Shown here in pieces: positions 11,134 to 22,693 of a DNA stretch of 64,000 nt (positions are counted from its first letter, which is position 1; every line of letters starts with the position of its first letter). The notes under the pieces are model-generated. The model was not told the origin of the DNA and did not search any database. It was given only the letters and a program-made list of their open reading frames with translations. Made by a program: the position numbers and the translations under genes. The stretch is from NCBI RefSeq assembly GCF_026914185.1, contig NC_070572.1, forward strand, positions 2,790,001 to 2,854,000. The letters are read 5' to 3'. This DNA comes from Puccinia triticina (lineage: Eukaryota; Basidiomycota; Pucciniomycetes; Pucciniales; Pucciniaceae).

Positions 11134-11484
11134 TCATCATCAAGAGATTCACCGGCTTTGTTTTTCTTTCCCATTCAATAATCAAAATATCAAATCTGAA
11201 AACATGAAGAAAACGCTGAAACCCTCAAAAACATATCTTTAGATCTCATTTCACGTCTCATTTCACGTCTCTTTTCCGGCTCTCTCGGCGCTTCTCCTCG
11301 TGGGCCCTTTCCTTTCTCTGGCGCGGCTCTTGGCGCGTTTTCTTTTGGCAATGGTTTAATGGCGCAGGGTGGAATGGAGGATATGGGGAATTCACAGAGG
11401 TTTGGAAGACAGGAAGTAAGTTCCTCCCAGTTATGCACCTCCCAGGGTTCTACTGCACCGTGATTAGCATTACATGCCACGTCT

Positions 11485-14400
11485 GTGAGCCCCACCGGTT
11501 GTTCGCCCCAATTTTCTGTTCTAGGAAGCGGCTTCCCAACTTCTCAATCTTGTCTCCGTGAAGAGAATAAAATAGAAACGTCCTGTGACGTCCTCCGCAA
11601 TGAGGGTAATCTAGCTAGACTCCACGATGAGCCTAAACTCCCAAGCCTCCGCAACAAGGAAAAACTAAAGATCCTCCAAAATGAGGTAAATCTACGATTT
11701 CCTTTGAATTGTGAAAACGGCGTGGTGGAATTCGGTGTTCCGTGGAGGCAATTGGGAATAGAAGTAAGTTTCTCCCAATGTGCACCTCCGAGGCGTGATG
11801 CTGCGCAACCTTTCGAAACTCTACCTCGGGCCACACTTGTGAGCGAAGTCCTTCCGTTTGGTTTTGCATTCTCAGATAAGGCGGCTTTCTGGGATTGCGC
11901 GGAGCATCGCACGTGTAGTTTGATGGAGCATGGCCTGCGTTATCACGAGCAGGAGGCACTGGTGGATGCATGGACGCGCGGGGAGTTCCTTTCCTTCGCC
12001 ACAAAGTTCAAGCCGGTGGCGCGCAAGATCAAACCGGTCAACCAAGCTATGCCTCAAGGTCTGAACCCTCCTCTGCAACGTCCGCCTCTTTCTTGCGATC
12101 CGTATCGCGGTCTTCCTCGCTCGCTAGTAGGCCCTTTTGTTCCAAAGGGGCGCGTCACGGAAGATTGGCTCACTGTTGTCAACTTCGGCCCTGAAGGCTG
12201 GCTCTGGCCGGCTGAGTTGGACTTGCTCAAGAATGTCTTGGAAGAGCGGAACCTCTTGATAGCATTTACGCCGGAAGAGAGGGGTCTGCTCAAGGAGACC
12301 TACGGCTTGCCTTACATCATCCCCGTCGTGGAGCACGCGCCGTGGCAGAAGCGCAAGATCCCCATTCCCGCAGCTAAGTTAGACAAATTCATCAAGGTCA
12401 TCTGTGAACGTGTTGATACGGGCCTCTATGAGCAGTTGACATCAAGCTACTCTTCCCCGGTCTTTTGCGTGCTCAAGAGCAACGGCAAATTGCGCGTCGT
12501 ACATGATCTTCAACCTCTGAACAAAGTCACAATCAAAGACGCCGGCGTTCCTCTGGCCAACGGTGAAACAAATACAATACATGTATCTGTATCTGCCTGT
12601 ATTTGTATCTGTTTTGCACCCAATACTATTTATTTGTATTGTATTCAAAGAGAAATACTATACAAATGTATTCAAACTTTGGTATCTTGTTGCAAATACA
12701 GCCCAATACAAGATACTTTATTTTTATGCTTTTTGATACTTTTTCTGTATACAGTCCACAGTGGCCAAAAACAAGAAAATCAAGTTTTAATAATTTATTG
12801 ATACAATACTATGGTATTGTATCTTCAGGCAGATACAATACATTTGTATTTAAAATTTTGTATTTTTCAACAGATACAATACACAAGTATCTGAAGATAC
12901 TGTATTGTATAGTATCTGTTTCACCGTTGCTCCGGCTACCGAGGAGTTTGTGGAGTCTTTTGCTGGCCGTGCCTGCTATGGGTTAGGAGATATTATGGGT
13001 GGCTACAATGAGCGCGCATTACATCCCATCTCTTGACCGCTTACTACTTTTGACACACTGCTTGGCAAGATCCAACTCACGTGGTTGCCCCAGGGCGCAA
13101 CAAACTCTGTTGCCGTCTACCAAGCGCAGATGGTTTGGATTCTCCAGGACGAGATCCCGGATCACGCGGGAATCTTCATTGACGATGGAGGCATTAAGGG
13201 GCCCGTATCTGACTATGACGACGAGGTCCTTCCTTGGCATTCCGGCATACGCCGCTTTATCTGGGAATACGCGACAACCTTGGAACGCGTGCTCTTTTGA
13301 ATTGAAGAATCCGGTCTGACGGTTTCTGCGTCCAAGCTGGCGGCTTGCGTGCCCGCGCTGGAGATCGTGGGGAATGTTGTGTGTAAAGAAGGTCGAAGGA
13401 TGGCGAAGAGTAAGGTTAATAAAGTTCTTTCCTGGCAGACTCCTGTCAACGCATCAGAGATTTGCGGCTTTCTGGGCGTGGTAGTCTACGTCCGCATATT
13501 CATCCCTTCCTCATCTGAGATCTGCCTCCCTCTCCGGCGCTTGACGCGCAAGGACGCGGAATGGATATGGTCGGCAGAGTCTGAAGAGGCTTTCCAGAAA
13601 CTCAAGACCATTGTGGGGCAGGATATTGTCCTGGTCAAGATCACTTACGGACTGGACGCGGGCAAGATTAAGTTGGCTGTGGATTCCAGTTTTCACGCCG
13701 CAGAAGCCATGCTCACTCAAGAAGACTCCAACGGTCTAGATCGCCCTGCTCTCTACAAGTCCTTGTTGTTTTCCGATGTGGAGTCTCGGTACTTGCAACC
13801 CAAGCTGGAGTTGTGCGGCGTGGCGCAGATCCTCAAAAAACTTCAAACGGTCCTTTGGGGACAACATTTTGAGCTTCAAGTTGATGCCCAATCCCTCATT
13901 CAGATGATCAACGCCCCGAGCTTACCAAACGCACCGATGACGCGATGGGTCGCCTTTATTCAGTTGTTTTCTTTTGATATTGTCCATTGCCCGGGCAGGT
14001 CATTCACGATGCCGGACGGCCTTTCTAGGAGGCCCATGGACAAAGATGAGTCCATTCCAGAGTCTGAATTTGACAAAGACGAGCCGCACATCCGGCCTTT
14101 AGCTTTCTGTCTAGCTTCTGCTAATGGCGAGTACTCAGGCTATCAGCAGGGCTTTTGGAGACAACTGGAACAGTATCTCTTGGATCTCAAGGTGCCGGAT
14201 GGCATGCACACCAACGACTTCCGGGCGTTGAAGCGCAAATCTGTTGATTTCTTTGTTCACACGGGCCGTCTCCTGAAGCGGGGCTCCCTGTGTCCGCGAA
14301 TTGTGATCACCATTCCCTCTAAGCAAGACGAAGTCCTCAAAAGCCTGCACAAAGGTTTGGGTCATTGCAGCGAGGTCGAGACTTATCAACGCGTTGCGGA

Positions 14401-15445
14401 ACAATTTTAGTGGCCATCCTTGAAGAAAAGCGTGTTGCGCTGGTGCAAGAGCTGTGAAGCGTGTCAGAAGCGCGATCTTCGTTGGCCGATGGAGCTCCGT
14501 GGACCTACTGGCAAGAATTCCGTGTTTGGGCGCATGTCCATGGACGTTGTACATATCAAGGCAGCTGGCGCGCAATATCTCATTGTGGCACATGTAGATT
14601 TTTTGGGCTGGGTGGAGGCTAAATTTTTGAATACCCTCAGCTCGGAGTCCGTGGCCACGTTCCTTCATGAAAATTGGACTATGCGCTATGGTTTGGCGCG
14701 CTCTTACTCGACCGACGGCGGCTCTGAGTTCGGTGGAAAGCTCGCGGAGATGCTGCGAGAACTCCCAGGCCAGCACCGCGTCTCGACCCCCTATTATCCT
14801 GAAGGCCAAGGCATGGTTGAGCGCGGCCACGGTCCTCTCAAGGCTGCCCTTGTCAAGCTCGCCGGCGAAAGTGGAAAGAACTGCAGGAAGTATCTCCCTT
14901 TAGTTCTGTTTGCCAATAGGATTTCAACTAAGCGTTTGACTGGTTATTCTCCGTACGAGCTCGTCTTTGGCGAGAGGGCCGTCCTGCCCATCGACCTCGA
15001 GATGGAGTCGTACCTAGGGATTGATTGGGATGAAGTTCAAGACACAGCGGGTCTTTTGGCGGCGCGCTCCCGGCAATTGGAGCGCAGCGAGGAAGTGCGC
15101 GAGCTAGCGCACCAGAAGATGATGAAAGCTCGTGAGGAATCCATCAAGTACTGGGAAGGAAAGTCTGCAAGTCGCCTCAGGACGCCTTTGAAGCCCGGCG
15201 ACATGGTCCTTGTGTACAATCGCGCCCTCGAAGTTCAGTGGGGCAAGTTATTTGCCAACCGTTGGAGCGGCCCTTTTCGCATGGTTCGGCAAGTGCGTGG
15301 AGGTTCTTACATCTTGGAGGAGCTCGATGGTACGCAATTGGCCAGGCGCTTTTCGGCGGATCAGGTCAAAAGGTACTATTCCCGCAGTGTAAGACTCAAA
15401 AGGTGTCGTGAGACCCTTTTGCTGAATGGCGAAAGGTATGTATGA
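11485..15445 (+). pseudogene. Gypsy pol: reverse transcriptase, RNase H, integrase
   Basis: RT starts in the frame of 11485 (KIPIPAAKLDKFIK, SSPVFCVLKSNGKLRVVHDLQPLNK near 12450-12530) and resumes after a MITE at 12937. The active site is IFIDDG near 13175. RNase H follows at about 13670-14040 with LAVDSSFH, the Glu of PKLELCGV, QVDAQSL and MPDGLSRRP. Integrase has the zinc-binding HKGLGH...CKSCEAC near 14350-14475 and the catalytic triad in MDVVHIK, STDGGSEF and GMVERG (about 14535-14825). In-frame stops are TGA 13034, TGA 13298 and TAG 14408. The first replaces Arg (CGA to TGA), typical of CpG deamination. Apart from the MITE and these three changes the frame is open, so the element was recently intact. 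Confidence 0.88.
12558..12929. mobile_element. 372-bp CAAC...GTTG MITE inside RT
   Basis: TIR CAACGGTGAAACA at 12558 and its complement ending at 12929. Flanks CTCTGGC (12551-12557) and CTCCGGC (12930-12936) are a 7-bp duplication with one change. Removing the element and one flank restores RT residues DAGVPLATEEFVESF in frame. The body is almost wholly made of the words TACAATAC/GTATTGTA and AGATAC/GTATCT. hAT-like by end structure; assignment is inference. Confidence 0.8.
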
Positions 15446-15591
15446 GGTGCAAGCTCTGCCTTTCTGTATATCAGAAAACAAGACCACCAAGGTAAGCTTG
15501 GCAATTTATTTTGTGATAGGATATGTTCGAAGATGAGATATATAAGAGGATTGTTGTTGATGTCCGAGGTTGATGGGGTTACTGATGTATG

Positions 15592-16058
15592 CAACACTGG
15601 GTTGCTACGCTACGCTACTCTATTTCAGCGCTACGCGTTAGCGTCGCGGCAAAAAGCGCCCATCTATTTTGCATAGCGTTAGCGCGCTGTTAGCGCCGCT
15701 ACGCTGCGCTAATTTTCAGCGGCGCTAACAGCGCGCCAATTCTTTGTTAGCGTTAGCGCGCCGCTACAGTCGCTACGCTACGCTGCGCTGCGCTACAGCG
15801 CTTTTAGCGGAAAAAAAGCCCTTTTTTCCCGCTAAAGGCGCTGTAGCGCAGCGTAGCGCGCGCTCTTTTGCGCTCTGCATGTGTAGCGTTAGCGCAATTG
15901 CGCGCATCTGCGCTAACGCTACGCTATCAGCTAAAATAGCTGCGCACCGCGTGCGCGTAGCGTTAGCGCATATGCGCTAACGCTACGCTAAAAAATAGCG
16001 CATTTTCGCTGCGCTACGCTACGCTAACCGCTATGGTTAGCGTAGCGACCCAGTGTTG
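15592..16058. mobile_element. 467-bp CAAC...GTTG MITE built of CGCTA/TAGCG words
   Basis: TIR CAACACTGGGTYGCTACG at both ends. Flanks ATGTATG at 15585-15591 and 16059-16065 are a perfect 7-bp duplication (8 bp, GATGTATG, if the final G is counted outside the element). The body is dominated by CGCTA, TAGCG and GCGCTA words in both orientations, giving extreme self-complementarity. Inserted just after the integrase stop. Confidence 0.85.
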
Positions 16059-17125
16059 ATGTATGTGATAGGTGACGGTGACTTGATGTCTCGAGTGGGG
16101 CTTGAACCTAGGTCCTTGGCCTGGGGGGTATATAAGTTCAGAAAGTGAGGAGTGATGAGGGTGAGAGGGAGCTAAGCTCAACCAGGAGTGGAACCGGGGA
16201 CTGGTTACTGGTGAAAGGTGTGTGACTGAGCGGTGATATGAATTTCAAATAAAGTGTGAAAGGTTTGTGAAACTGAGTGGTGATGTGAGCTGATAACTGT
16301 GATATGGATAGATAACATGAGTGATAAGTGAGTAGAGAATATAGACCGCCAGATGGCATGAGGAGGGAACAACTGGCAGGCAGAGGCCTCCTTATATAGA
16401 CAATGATGAGGGAATTTAGCTCCAGGGGACAGCTTTGAGGGAATTTGGCTGGTGAGAAAGTACAACTGAGGGAATTTAGCTAGACTATCTACAATGCGCC
16501 CCTTTGATATGCAAACAGGATCATATATATTCATACAGGGATTTTCCAAGATTAAAAGATATGCAAATGGAAAACAAACATATGCAAAGGAAAATAGGAG
16601 GTGAGAACTGATAAAAGGAAGGAACAAAAGTAATTCATGTGCCGTATGCATTATGCCAATAATGGTAGCCAAGGGTTGAGTCTGTGTGTGAAACCCGCTC
16701 GTACTGGTGCGTGAAAGGGATGATTTGCGTATCTTCTGATCCGGTAGAGATATGAGAGTGGTTTCAGTGGGTGACTAGGGGTTATTTTGGTCCTAGATTC
16801 CATTTCTGATGTCCATTTGGCCGTATCTTGAGGCGTTTTGTGAGTACACATAAAAGTTTGAATTTTTCCTCCTACAAACACAGGAATAATGACCACAGCG
16901 GAGGCAGAGGAGACCAGAAGTAAGTCCTCCCAATGTATGCATCTCCAGGGTAGCTACTACCGTTTTCCAAAACACTACTCTATGCCACATTTGTGAGCAC
17001 CGCGGCAGCTCTTGGTTCTTTTCCCCTTCCTGGTTTTCCTTCTCGATCTTTTAGGCGCGGATTGCTCTTCCATTTCGACAGCAGGCGCGGAGCAGTCTAG
17101 GGACAGACTCAATTTGGGGAGGAGA
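16059..17125 (+). other. Gypsy 3' untranslated region and polypurine tract
   Basis: No supported coding sequence. The stretch ends in GGGGAGGAGA at 17116-17125, a polypurine tract directly before the 3' LTR, where plus-strand DNA synthesis would start. A box-B-like GGTTCAAGCCCC is seen on the minus strand near 16104, without a matching box A. Confidence 0.6.
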
Positions 17126-19078
17126 TGTGGTGCGCTATCCGGTACACGCGGTGTCAATATCAAAATTCGCGGCGGCGCGCAGTTTAGCGCGCAGGTTTTC
17201 TTTTTCCTTTATGTAGTTTGGTGTCTGCTTTCTTTTTTTCTTTCTGTTATTTATTTCTACCCTTTTCTATTGTTTTGTTTCTTATCTGCGCGTGTTGGAT
17301 AGTTTGGCTATGTGGTGGGTTGGTTTTGTCTGAGTTTTGTTTGTTCTGCTTTGGTTTTGTTTTGGTTTTGTTCTTTTCTTTTCTTGTCCGCCTTCTCTCT
17401 TCTCTTTTGTGTTTGTTGCGCGCGTGGGTGTATGATGAAGGTCCCGCTGCGTGCTGCGCCCGGAGTCTAAGTTCTGTCCAAACTTAGATGATGGAGCGGC
17501 ATGGGAGACACTCTGAACCATAATCTTTCCCATCAAAATTTAATTGATCATTGGTTTTCTTCACTACTCCGAGCACCCTGAGCCTTATCCATCCCGACAA
17601 TCTGGGATATTCTCTTATCACGCACGTGGTGTTTCTTGTTGATCCTCATCTGTCCTGACCCCGCCTTCCGGCGCCCCTCGACGATCTTCTCATCTCAAGT
17701 CTTCCTCATCCTTCTCAGCTTTCTCTCCCTTCCTCTTCAACAACACAAACCCGCCAACGCGCGCTCAACGCCGTCGTAAATCAAACACCCCCTTACCTCA
17801 TCGCTAACAGATCCCCCCCTTTTTTTTCTGCGACCATCCCCGGAGGGCATTCCCCAACCTTTCCCCTCCAACAACTGCCGCTGCCTGGCACGGACGGTGT
17901 CAGGCGCGGTGATGCCAAGAGTATGTGTACTCCTCTAGCTACACCGGTGACTGCGCAACGGTGCGGTGGTACGCGCGGCAAAAGCGCGATAAAGTGCAAA
18001 ATAACTTTAAATTTATTTTTAATATACCCAAAAAAGGGGTTAACGGAGGGGCCAGGAGCGCCTGGGGTGGTTAAGTGCCCTCCGGAAGATCTTACAGGGC
18101 CTGCGCACACTATGCGCAGGGGTGGTGTGACCTGTGACGTCTGGGGCCCAGTTAAGGGGGTATTTCGAACGTGCAAGACGTTCCCAGGAGATGGTGGGGG
18201 ATATATATCCCGATAGAGAAAGAAAAAACAGTGGACTTACTCTGAGAGAAAGTCCACAATAAAAAAACGACAAATGACTCTGGAGAAACCGAGATCAAAG
18301 GACGGTCAGGCTGACGGACTAGTCGGGTAGACGAGGGCGAGGCTGGCGGTACGGCGAAATGGTTTGTATGAATCTGGGGAGGCTTCTACTCGCTCAGAAG
18401 CCTCCCTTTATATATTCTTGAGGCGACCGGTGGGGTCGCCTTTATATTTTCAAATTCTTCGCGGCTCTTCAACCGCGGGAAAGACTTGTTCGGACAGGAG
18501 AGGTCTAGCGTTCTATTACTCGCATCTCTCCTGTCCTTGTTAACCAACTGCGAGTAGAGTCCTTCCTCGGTCCAAGGGAGAGTTCTACTCTATGTATTGC
18601 GTTCAATTAGTTCTTCTTTGGCCGGGGGAGAAGCAGTAGTTTACTTCTTTGCTCTTCTCCTCCGGCCGTTTCCAATCGATTAGTTCTTCTGATTCTCTTT
18701 AGAACAAGGGAACAGGAGAGTATCCGACACTTGTTCTCTTGGCTTGAGAACGTTTTCGCTTTTCGTTCTCTTGTCATTAGAACGAGCTTTACTTCATGGT
18801 TTTTATTCTTTCTCCGGCCGATACCTGCGGCCGGAGTTTTGTGCACTCTCTCTTCAATTCTATCAATCGTTCGAGGGGAGGTTTATTGCATATTCTTATG
18901 CGCGGCGCTCTGCGCCGCACTCAATGCTCACCTGTTGTAGTCGCTAAGGCTGGATGAGTATAGCGACTACTTGGCGCTCTGTGCTGCAAATAGTATGTGC
19001 AGTTTTAGTAACATATAAAAAATAGTCAGCTGGGCTCTACCTTATTATAGTAGCCCGGCTGACAGACGGAGTTCCACA
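17126..19078 (+). repeat. 3' LTR of the Gypsy element, split by a solo LTR
   Basis: 17126-17897 matches 6717 onward of the 5' LTR; after the insertion the last bases resume at 19070-19078 (AGTTCCACA against AGTTCCCCA). The duplicated GACGG (17893-17897, 19065-19069) belongs to the inserted element. Confidence 0.85.
17898..19064 (-). mobile_element. solo LTR, family A, second copy
   Basis: A 1167-bp block TGTCAGGCG...CGGCTGACA with a perfect 5-bp duplication GACGG on both sides. It is the inverted counterpart of 270-1428. A TATA-like element on the minus strand at 18408-18416 fits minus-strand transcription. It sits inside the 3' LTR of the Gypsy element, so it is younger than that element. 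Confidence 0.9.
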
Positions 19079-19082
19079 CCGG

Positions 19083-19415
19083 GGGGGTGAAATAACATGT
19101 CAAGATAATGCAAGCTGTGATAGCTTTGGATTACCCCAGGACCTGCCAATTGCCAGATCAGATCCAAAGATCATAGGCCAGTGCCAATCTTGAATGTGTA
19201 TATCAGAATAAGAAAATAACATTACATTTCCACACAACACAATAAAAATCAAAGACAAAATTACTAGCATTGGGTGGATTGGGGGCCAACGAGCCCACAG
19301 GATGTGCCAAGAGAGAGGCAAGCTCTTCCTCTTTGTCAGTGACTTGATCCATAGCCAACTCGGCCACTGTCAGCTCATCACCTCTGCGACGACGAGAAGG
19401 GAGTGGGCGCTTGGG
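19083..19415. other. non-coding
   Basis: AT-rich, with no supported gene or repeat; probably the 3' continuation of the degenerate minus-strand remnant upstream. Confidence 0.3.
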
Positions 19416-19960
19416 TCAGAGACTTAAATCTTCCAGATTCTCATTCCCTGCATTGTCATCATCATTCTCGTCATTGCTCTTGTCATTTCTCTCATCATTG
19501 AGGTCTTTTGTAAGTTCAGCCTTCTCCTCCTCTGTCAACTGCTTATAAGCCGCCAAGAGTTTCTTCATTGTTCTTGACGCCCTGCCCGCCTGGGGGGAGT
19601 AGAGAGGCGAGTGGATTTGCACTCGGGAGAAGGAGGGAGGCAGTCTGGCTTACTAGTTTGGAATATCTTACAGGCTTTGTCGGTCTCCAGGAATCGTTTC
19701 CAGCAGTTGGCTTCACGAATGGCGACACGTCGAACCCTGCAGCAAGAAAACTGCTCAGCTTGCTGTGTCTCCAATGGATGAGAGAGCAGTGTTTGACTTA
19801 CAGTACTGCCCAGACCATGGGCATAGAGACATGCAGCTCAATTGCTTTGAGAATCATTGCAAGCTCCTGCTCATGAAAGAGCTCCATGAAGGCGACTTGA
19901 TCAGCAGATGACATGGACGACTTGGAGTTCTCTTGGGCAAACTTGCAAAGCTGTGTTTCT
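19416..19960 (-). pseudogene. degenerate unknown protein remnant
   Basis: Minus-strand pieces in shifting frames: a helical segment near 19910-19800 (ADQVAFMELFHEQELAM), a basic segment near 19755-19680 (REANCWKRFLETDKACKIFQ) and an acidic tail near 19560-19430 rich in Asp, Glu and Asn. A GTAAGT-like splice donor lies between the first two. No domain recognised. The lack of one clean frame suggests either an intron-containing gene or a decayed repeat-borne gene. Confidence 0.3.
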
Positions 19961-20361
19961 GAGTTTCAATTGGAATTGGATAGCGTGGGTTATTCAGATG
20001 CTCGGATTCATCCTTTCGTTTTTTGGTATGGTGAGTTGAAAGCGAGAGGATGGTGCCGGGTTCAAAGTCAATGTGTTGAAGGCGGATGACACCGGGTGAC
20101 GGCAGGAGACGGCAGGAGATGGCAGGTCGGGGCTGGCACCGGCTGGTATAGCAATGGCAGGTGATGGCGGTTGAATCTCAGGAAGTTAGTTATTTTAAGT
20201 TGCAGTAACCTTAGTTACTAGTGGGTCCCAGGATGCGGCTGCAGTTCTGGGTGTTGCGTGCACAGCAGCTGGTTGGGGGCTCGAGCCGGTTGAAGTTGGA
20301 CAACATGTAAATCTGTTGCAATGTAACAGAAGTGCGGGGAGCTGGCGGGAATCAAGCTTAA

Positions 20362-20409
20362 CTAAGCCTCTCCGAGGAGGCGCAAAGCGTCTCCAAAGGA
20401 GAGGCTTAG
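20362..20409. repeat. GC-rich hairpin
   Basis: CTAAGCCTCTCC pairs with GGAGAGGCTTAG around a short loop (GGAGGCGCAAAGCGTCTCC, itself a stem). Member of the dispersed hairpin family described under findings. Confidence 0.6.
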
Positions 20410-21274
20410 GACTAATGTCCCAATCTTTGCCTGAGGCTGAGAGATATTTACACGGAAAATCATGATTTCTGTGTTTACATCTCTTTTACTCATTTCTCTC
20501 AGCACAAAATTCAAAGCCTCCTATACCATGTTGTAGCCCTGCTTCTCAGCTTTTTTGTACATATTTTTTCAATTAAATTTGTCCCAAACTCGCCGCTGAG
20601 CGGCCATTCCTGTGAGGGGTTGTCTTGAGCTATGCAATGAAGCCATTGGATCATCCAAAGGTCAAGGTTGGACACACTCTCACGGGTTTTTTCAGTATTG
20701 ACTTAAGAATGACAGGTCTCACCATGAAAGACCTGAGGGGACTAGGCGGTAGGTAACGTGAAGCTAACTCCAGCCTTAACTCCAACCATACACTTTTGGA
20801 AAAGTGGTAGAACCCCCTGATGATGACAAAGGGGCCATTGTTATTCAAGGGGAGTAATGCTGGAGTGCCACTGGAATTCCAGCATATTTTACTGAATGTC
20901 ACCTGACACCTGTTCACATCATTTTTTCCATGGTGTCTCTTGTCAATACAGAATTTAGGTGGCTTGCGGCAGTTATACACATAAAAGGGTATTGACGTCT
21001 GATGTCTAACCTTATCTTCATGTGTTTAGGCCGGATGGGTGATCCGGTCTACATCAGGCCGGATAGGCTCTCAGGTGGAATTTTTACATTAATTTTTTTA
21101 TTAGGGGAAGGCGGTAGGTGTTGTTTTGGACCGCTGAGATTATGTAGAAATGAAAGAGGACTCTAATGGTACCGGAGGCTGTGAATAAATCAGAGGGGTA
21201 TACGGTGATATTTGGGTTAGAAGGCATTTTTCAACATTTGGCTGGGCAGCCTCAAGCCAAATGTTGGACATTGG
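20410..21274. other. non-coding
   Basis: No supported gene. Upstream, 20090-20190 has a GGCAGG-type microrepeat. The minus-strand ORF at 20651-20980 shows no recognisable domain. Confidence 0.3.
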
Positions 21275-21552
21275 CACAAGTCCCTCCCGCACACAGGGAG
21301 GGACTTGTGTTAAGTTTGGGCGGGAATCCGGAATTGGCTACTAGATCGAACTTAACACAAGTCCCCTGCTGCGGGGTGCGCCAGCCAGTTGGCTGGCTGG
21401 TTGGTTCGCGAAGCAAACCCCCCCGCAGGGGGGACTTGCGCCTTAGGTCGGCAAACCCCTAACTTAACACAAGTCCCTCTTTTCGGAGGGCCTTTGTGGC
21501 TGGCGCGAAGCGCCCCTCGCGCGAAGCGCGAGCCTCCGAAGGAGGGACTTGC
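21275..21552. repeat. cluster of three CAAGTCCCTC hairpins
   Basis: Three hairpins in series: 21275-21309 (CACAAGTCCCTCCC against its complement), about 21351-21440 (CTTAACACAAGTCCCC...GGGGGGACTTGCG) and about 21463-21552 (CTTAACACAAGTCCCTC...GGAGGGACTTGCG). The last two have inner stems with GCGCGAAGCGCG-type words. Confidence 0.75.
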
Positions 21553-22357
21553 GCGGTATACCCCCCTACCCTGCCTACTCTTTTTCGCATTTGGCAGGGC
21601 ATTATTTTAGAATCACTATAAAATTTGATTCACTCAACCTTTTTTTTTACTGTTTAGTGTGACATGACCGTCTGTTTCCTCTCTACTAACCTGCCAAGAT
21701 TCAGTCTCCCACCGACTTTAACAGTAGTTCATTTATTTTTTTCAAACCTGAAAACTGGGTTGAAGCGCTTCTGAGGCCTAGGTATGGTTTTACATATCTT
21801 CTCCTATCTTCCAATCCACATCTACGATACAGGGCATGTGACCTCCATGATCTTATCAGCCTATCGGAAGTCCAAACACCTGGACTCGGAGCACCAGCCC
21901 AAAGTTTCACAACCCTACACACCCGGTGTTTTCCTATCTTTCTGAATATTATCCAAGCCTAGCGTCTCGATTCTAGGACTGGTCTTGGCATTGCATATGG
22001 AGGCTTCCACCCAACTTTATCCTTATAAGTTTCATGGTGATTGCAAGATAGCTGGATACATACAATTTGCTATGTACCGGCAATGGGACACCTGAGGGAG
22101 CATAGCAGTTTTCCTTTGTCTTGAGTCTAGTGTGTCTGGCACTAGGCTTCCACCCGGCTTTAGCTGTCCAAGTTTCACAAAGATGACGGCATATTTCTCC
22201 TCCGCACCGGCAAATACACACCCAGTTCTTGTTCTGCCTTGAGCCTCATGGAAAAATCGGGTCTTGAACCAAGCTATCTCTCACTAACTAAGTAAGGTTA
22301 TAAAACCCCTTGTCTTGCTCCACAGTTTCCCTTCCTCATCCGCGCACATTCCACTGC
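21553..22357. other. non-coding
   Basis: No gene supported. The sequence 21700-22300 contains two loosely similar copies of a 'caagtttcac...aggcttccaccc' block. Confidence 0.3.
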
Positions 22358-22693
22358 TCAATAATTCTTGTGCACTACATACACACCTAGTACCAATTTT
22401 TTGTAACCATCAATGGATTCTATCAGACGCCCTCGACTCAGCATGGCGGAGAAACTCAGCATCTCCAAGATCCTGGTCTTCTCAAAACCGGTACCAGCTC
22501 GAACAAAACAGTTTTCCCCGCGAGCAAGAGCAGACACAGTTTGTACCTGTAGAGGCTTGGGTTCGTCGTGATAGAAGTCCTTTGACACCGTGCTGATGTA
22601 GCTAGATAATAGTTCATTGCTGAGGCCTGTAATCCTTTTCAGTAGTGAGACAGCTAGTTTTTTCACGGAAGTGGTGTTGTGGTCGTTTTCCAT
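22358..22693 (-). pseudogene. RecQ-type DEAD helicase N-terminal fragment
   Basis: 111 residues starting MENDHNTTSVKKLAV. It carries the segment HDEPKPLQVQTVSALARG, like the Q-motif region of RecQ helicases, followed by NCFVRAGTGFEKTRI, a Walker A motif in which the invariant Gly-Lys-Thr is preserved as GFEKT with Glu replacing Gly. Nothing downstream on the minus strand continues motifs II-VI, so only the start of the helicase domain survives. Rust genomes hold many such helicase relatives, so this is probably a truncated repeat-associated copy. Confidence 0.55.

Larger units (their letters stand above)
6717..19078 (+). mobile_element. full-length Ty3/Gypsy retrotransposon with four nested insertions
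   Basis: Two LTRs bound the element: 6717-7497 and 17126-17897 plus 19070-19078. Internal order is primer site, gag, protease, reverse transcriptase, RNase H, integrase, which is the Ty3/Gypsy order. Flanks show CCGG at 6713-6716 and 19079-19082 (ACCGG if the last A of the LTR is shared). Nested inside are a solo LTR at 10502-11133, MITEs at 12558-12929 and 15592-16058, and a solo LTR at 17898-19064 that splits the 3' LTR. About a dozen mismatches, mostly transitions, separate the two LTRs by eye. In-frame stops at 8208, 13034, 13298 and 14408 make it inactive. Confidence 0.9.

Noticed and set aside
16085..16120. Box-B-like tRNA remnant in the Gypsy 3' region
   Set aside because: No box A at proper distance and no tRNA fold.
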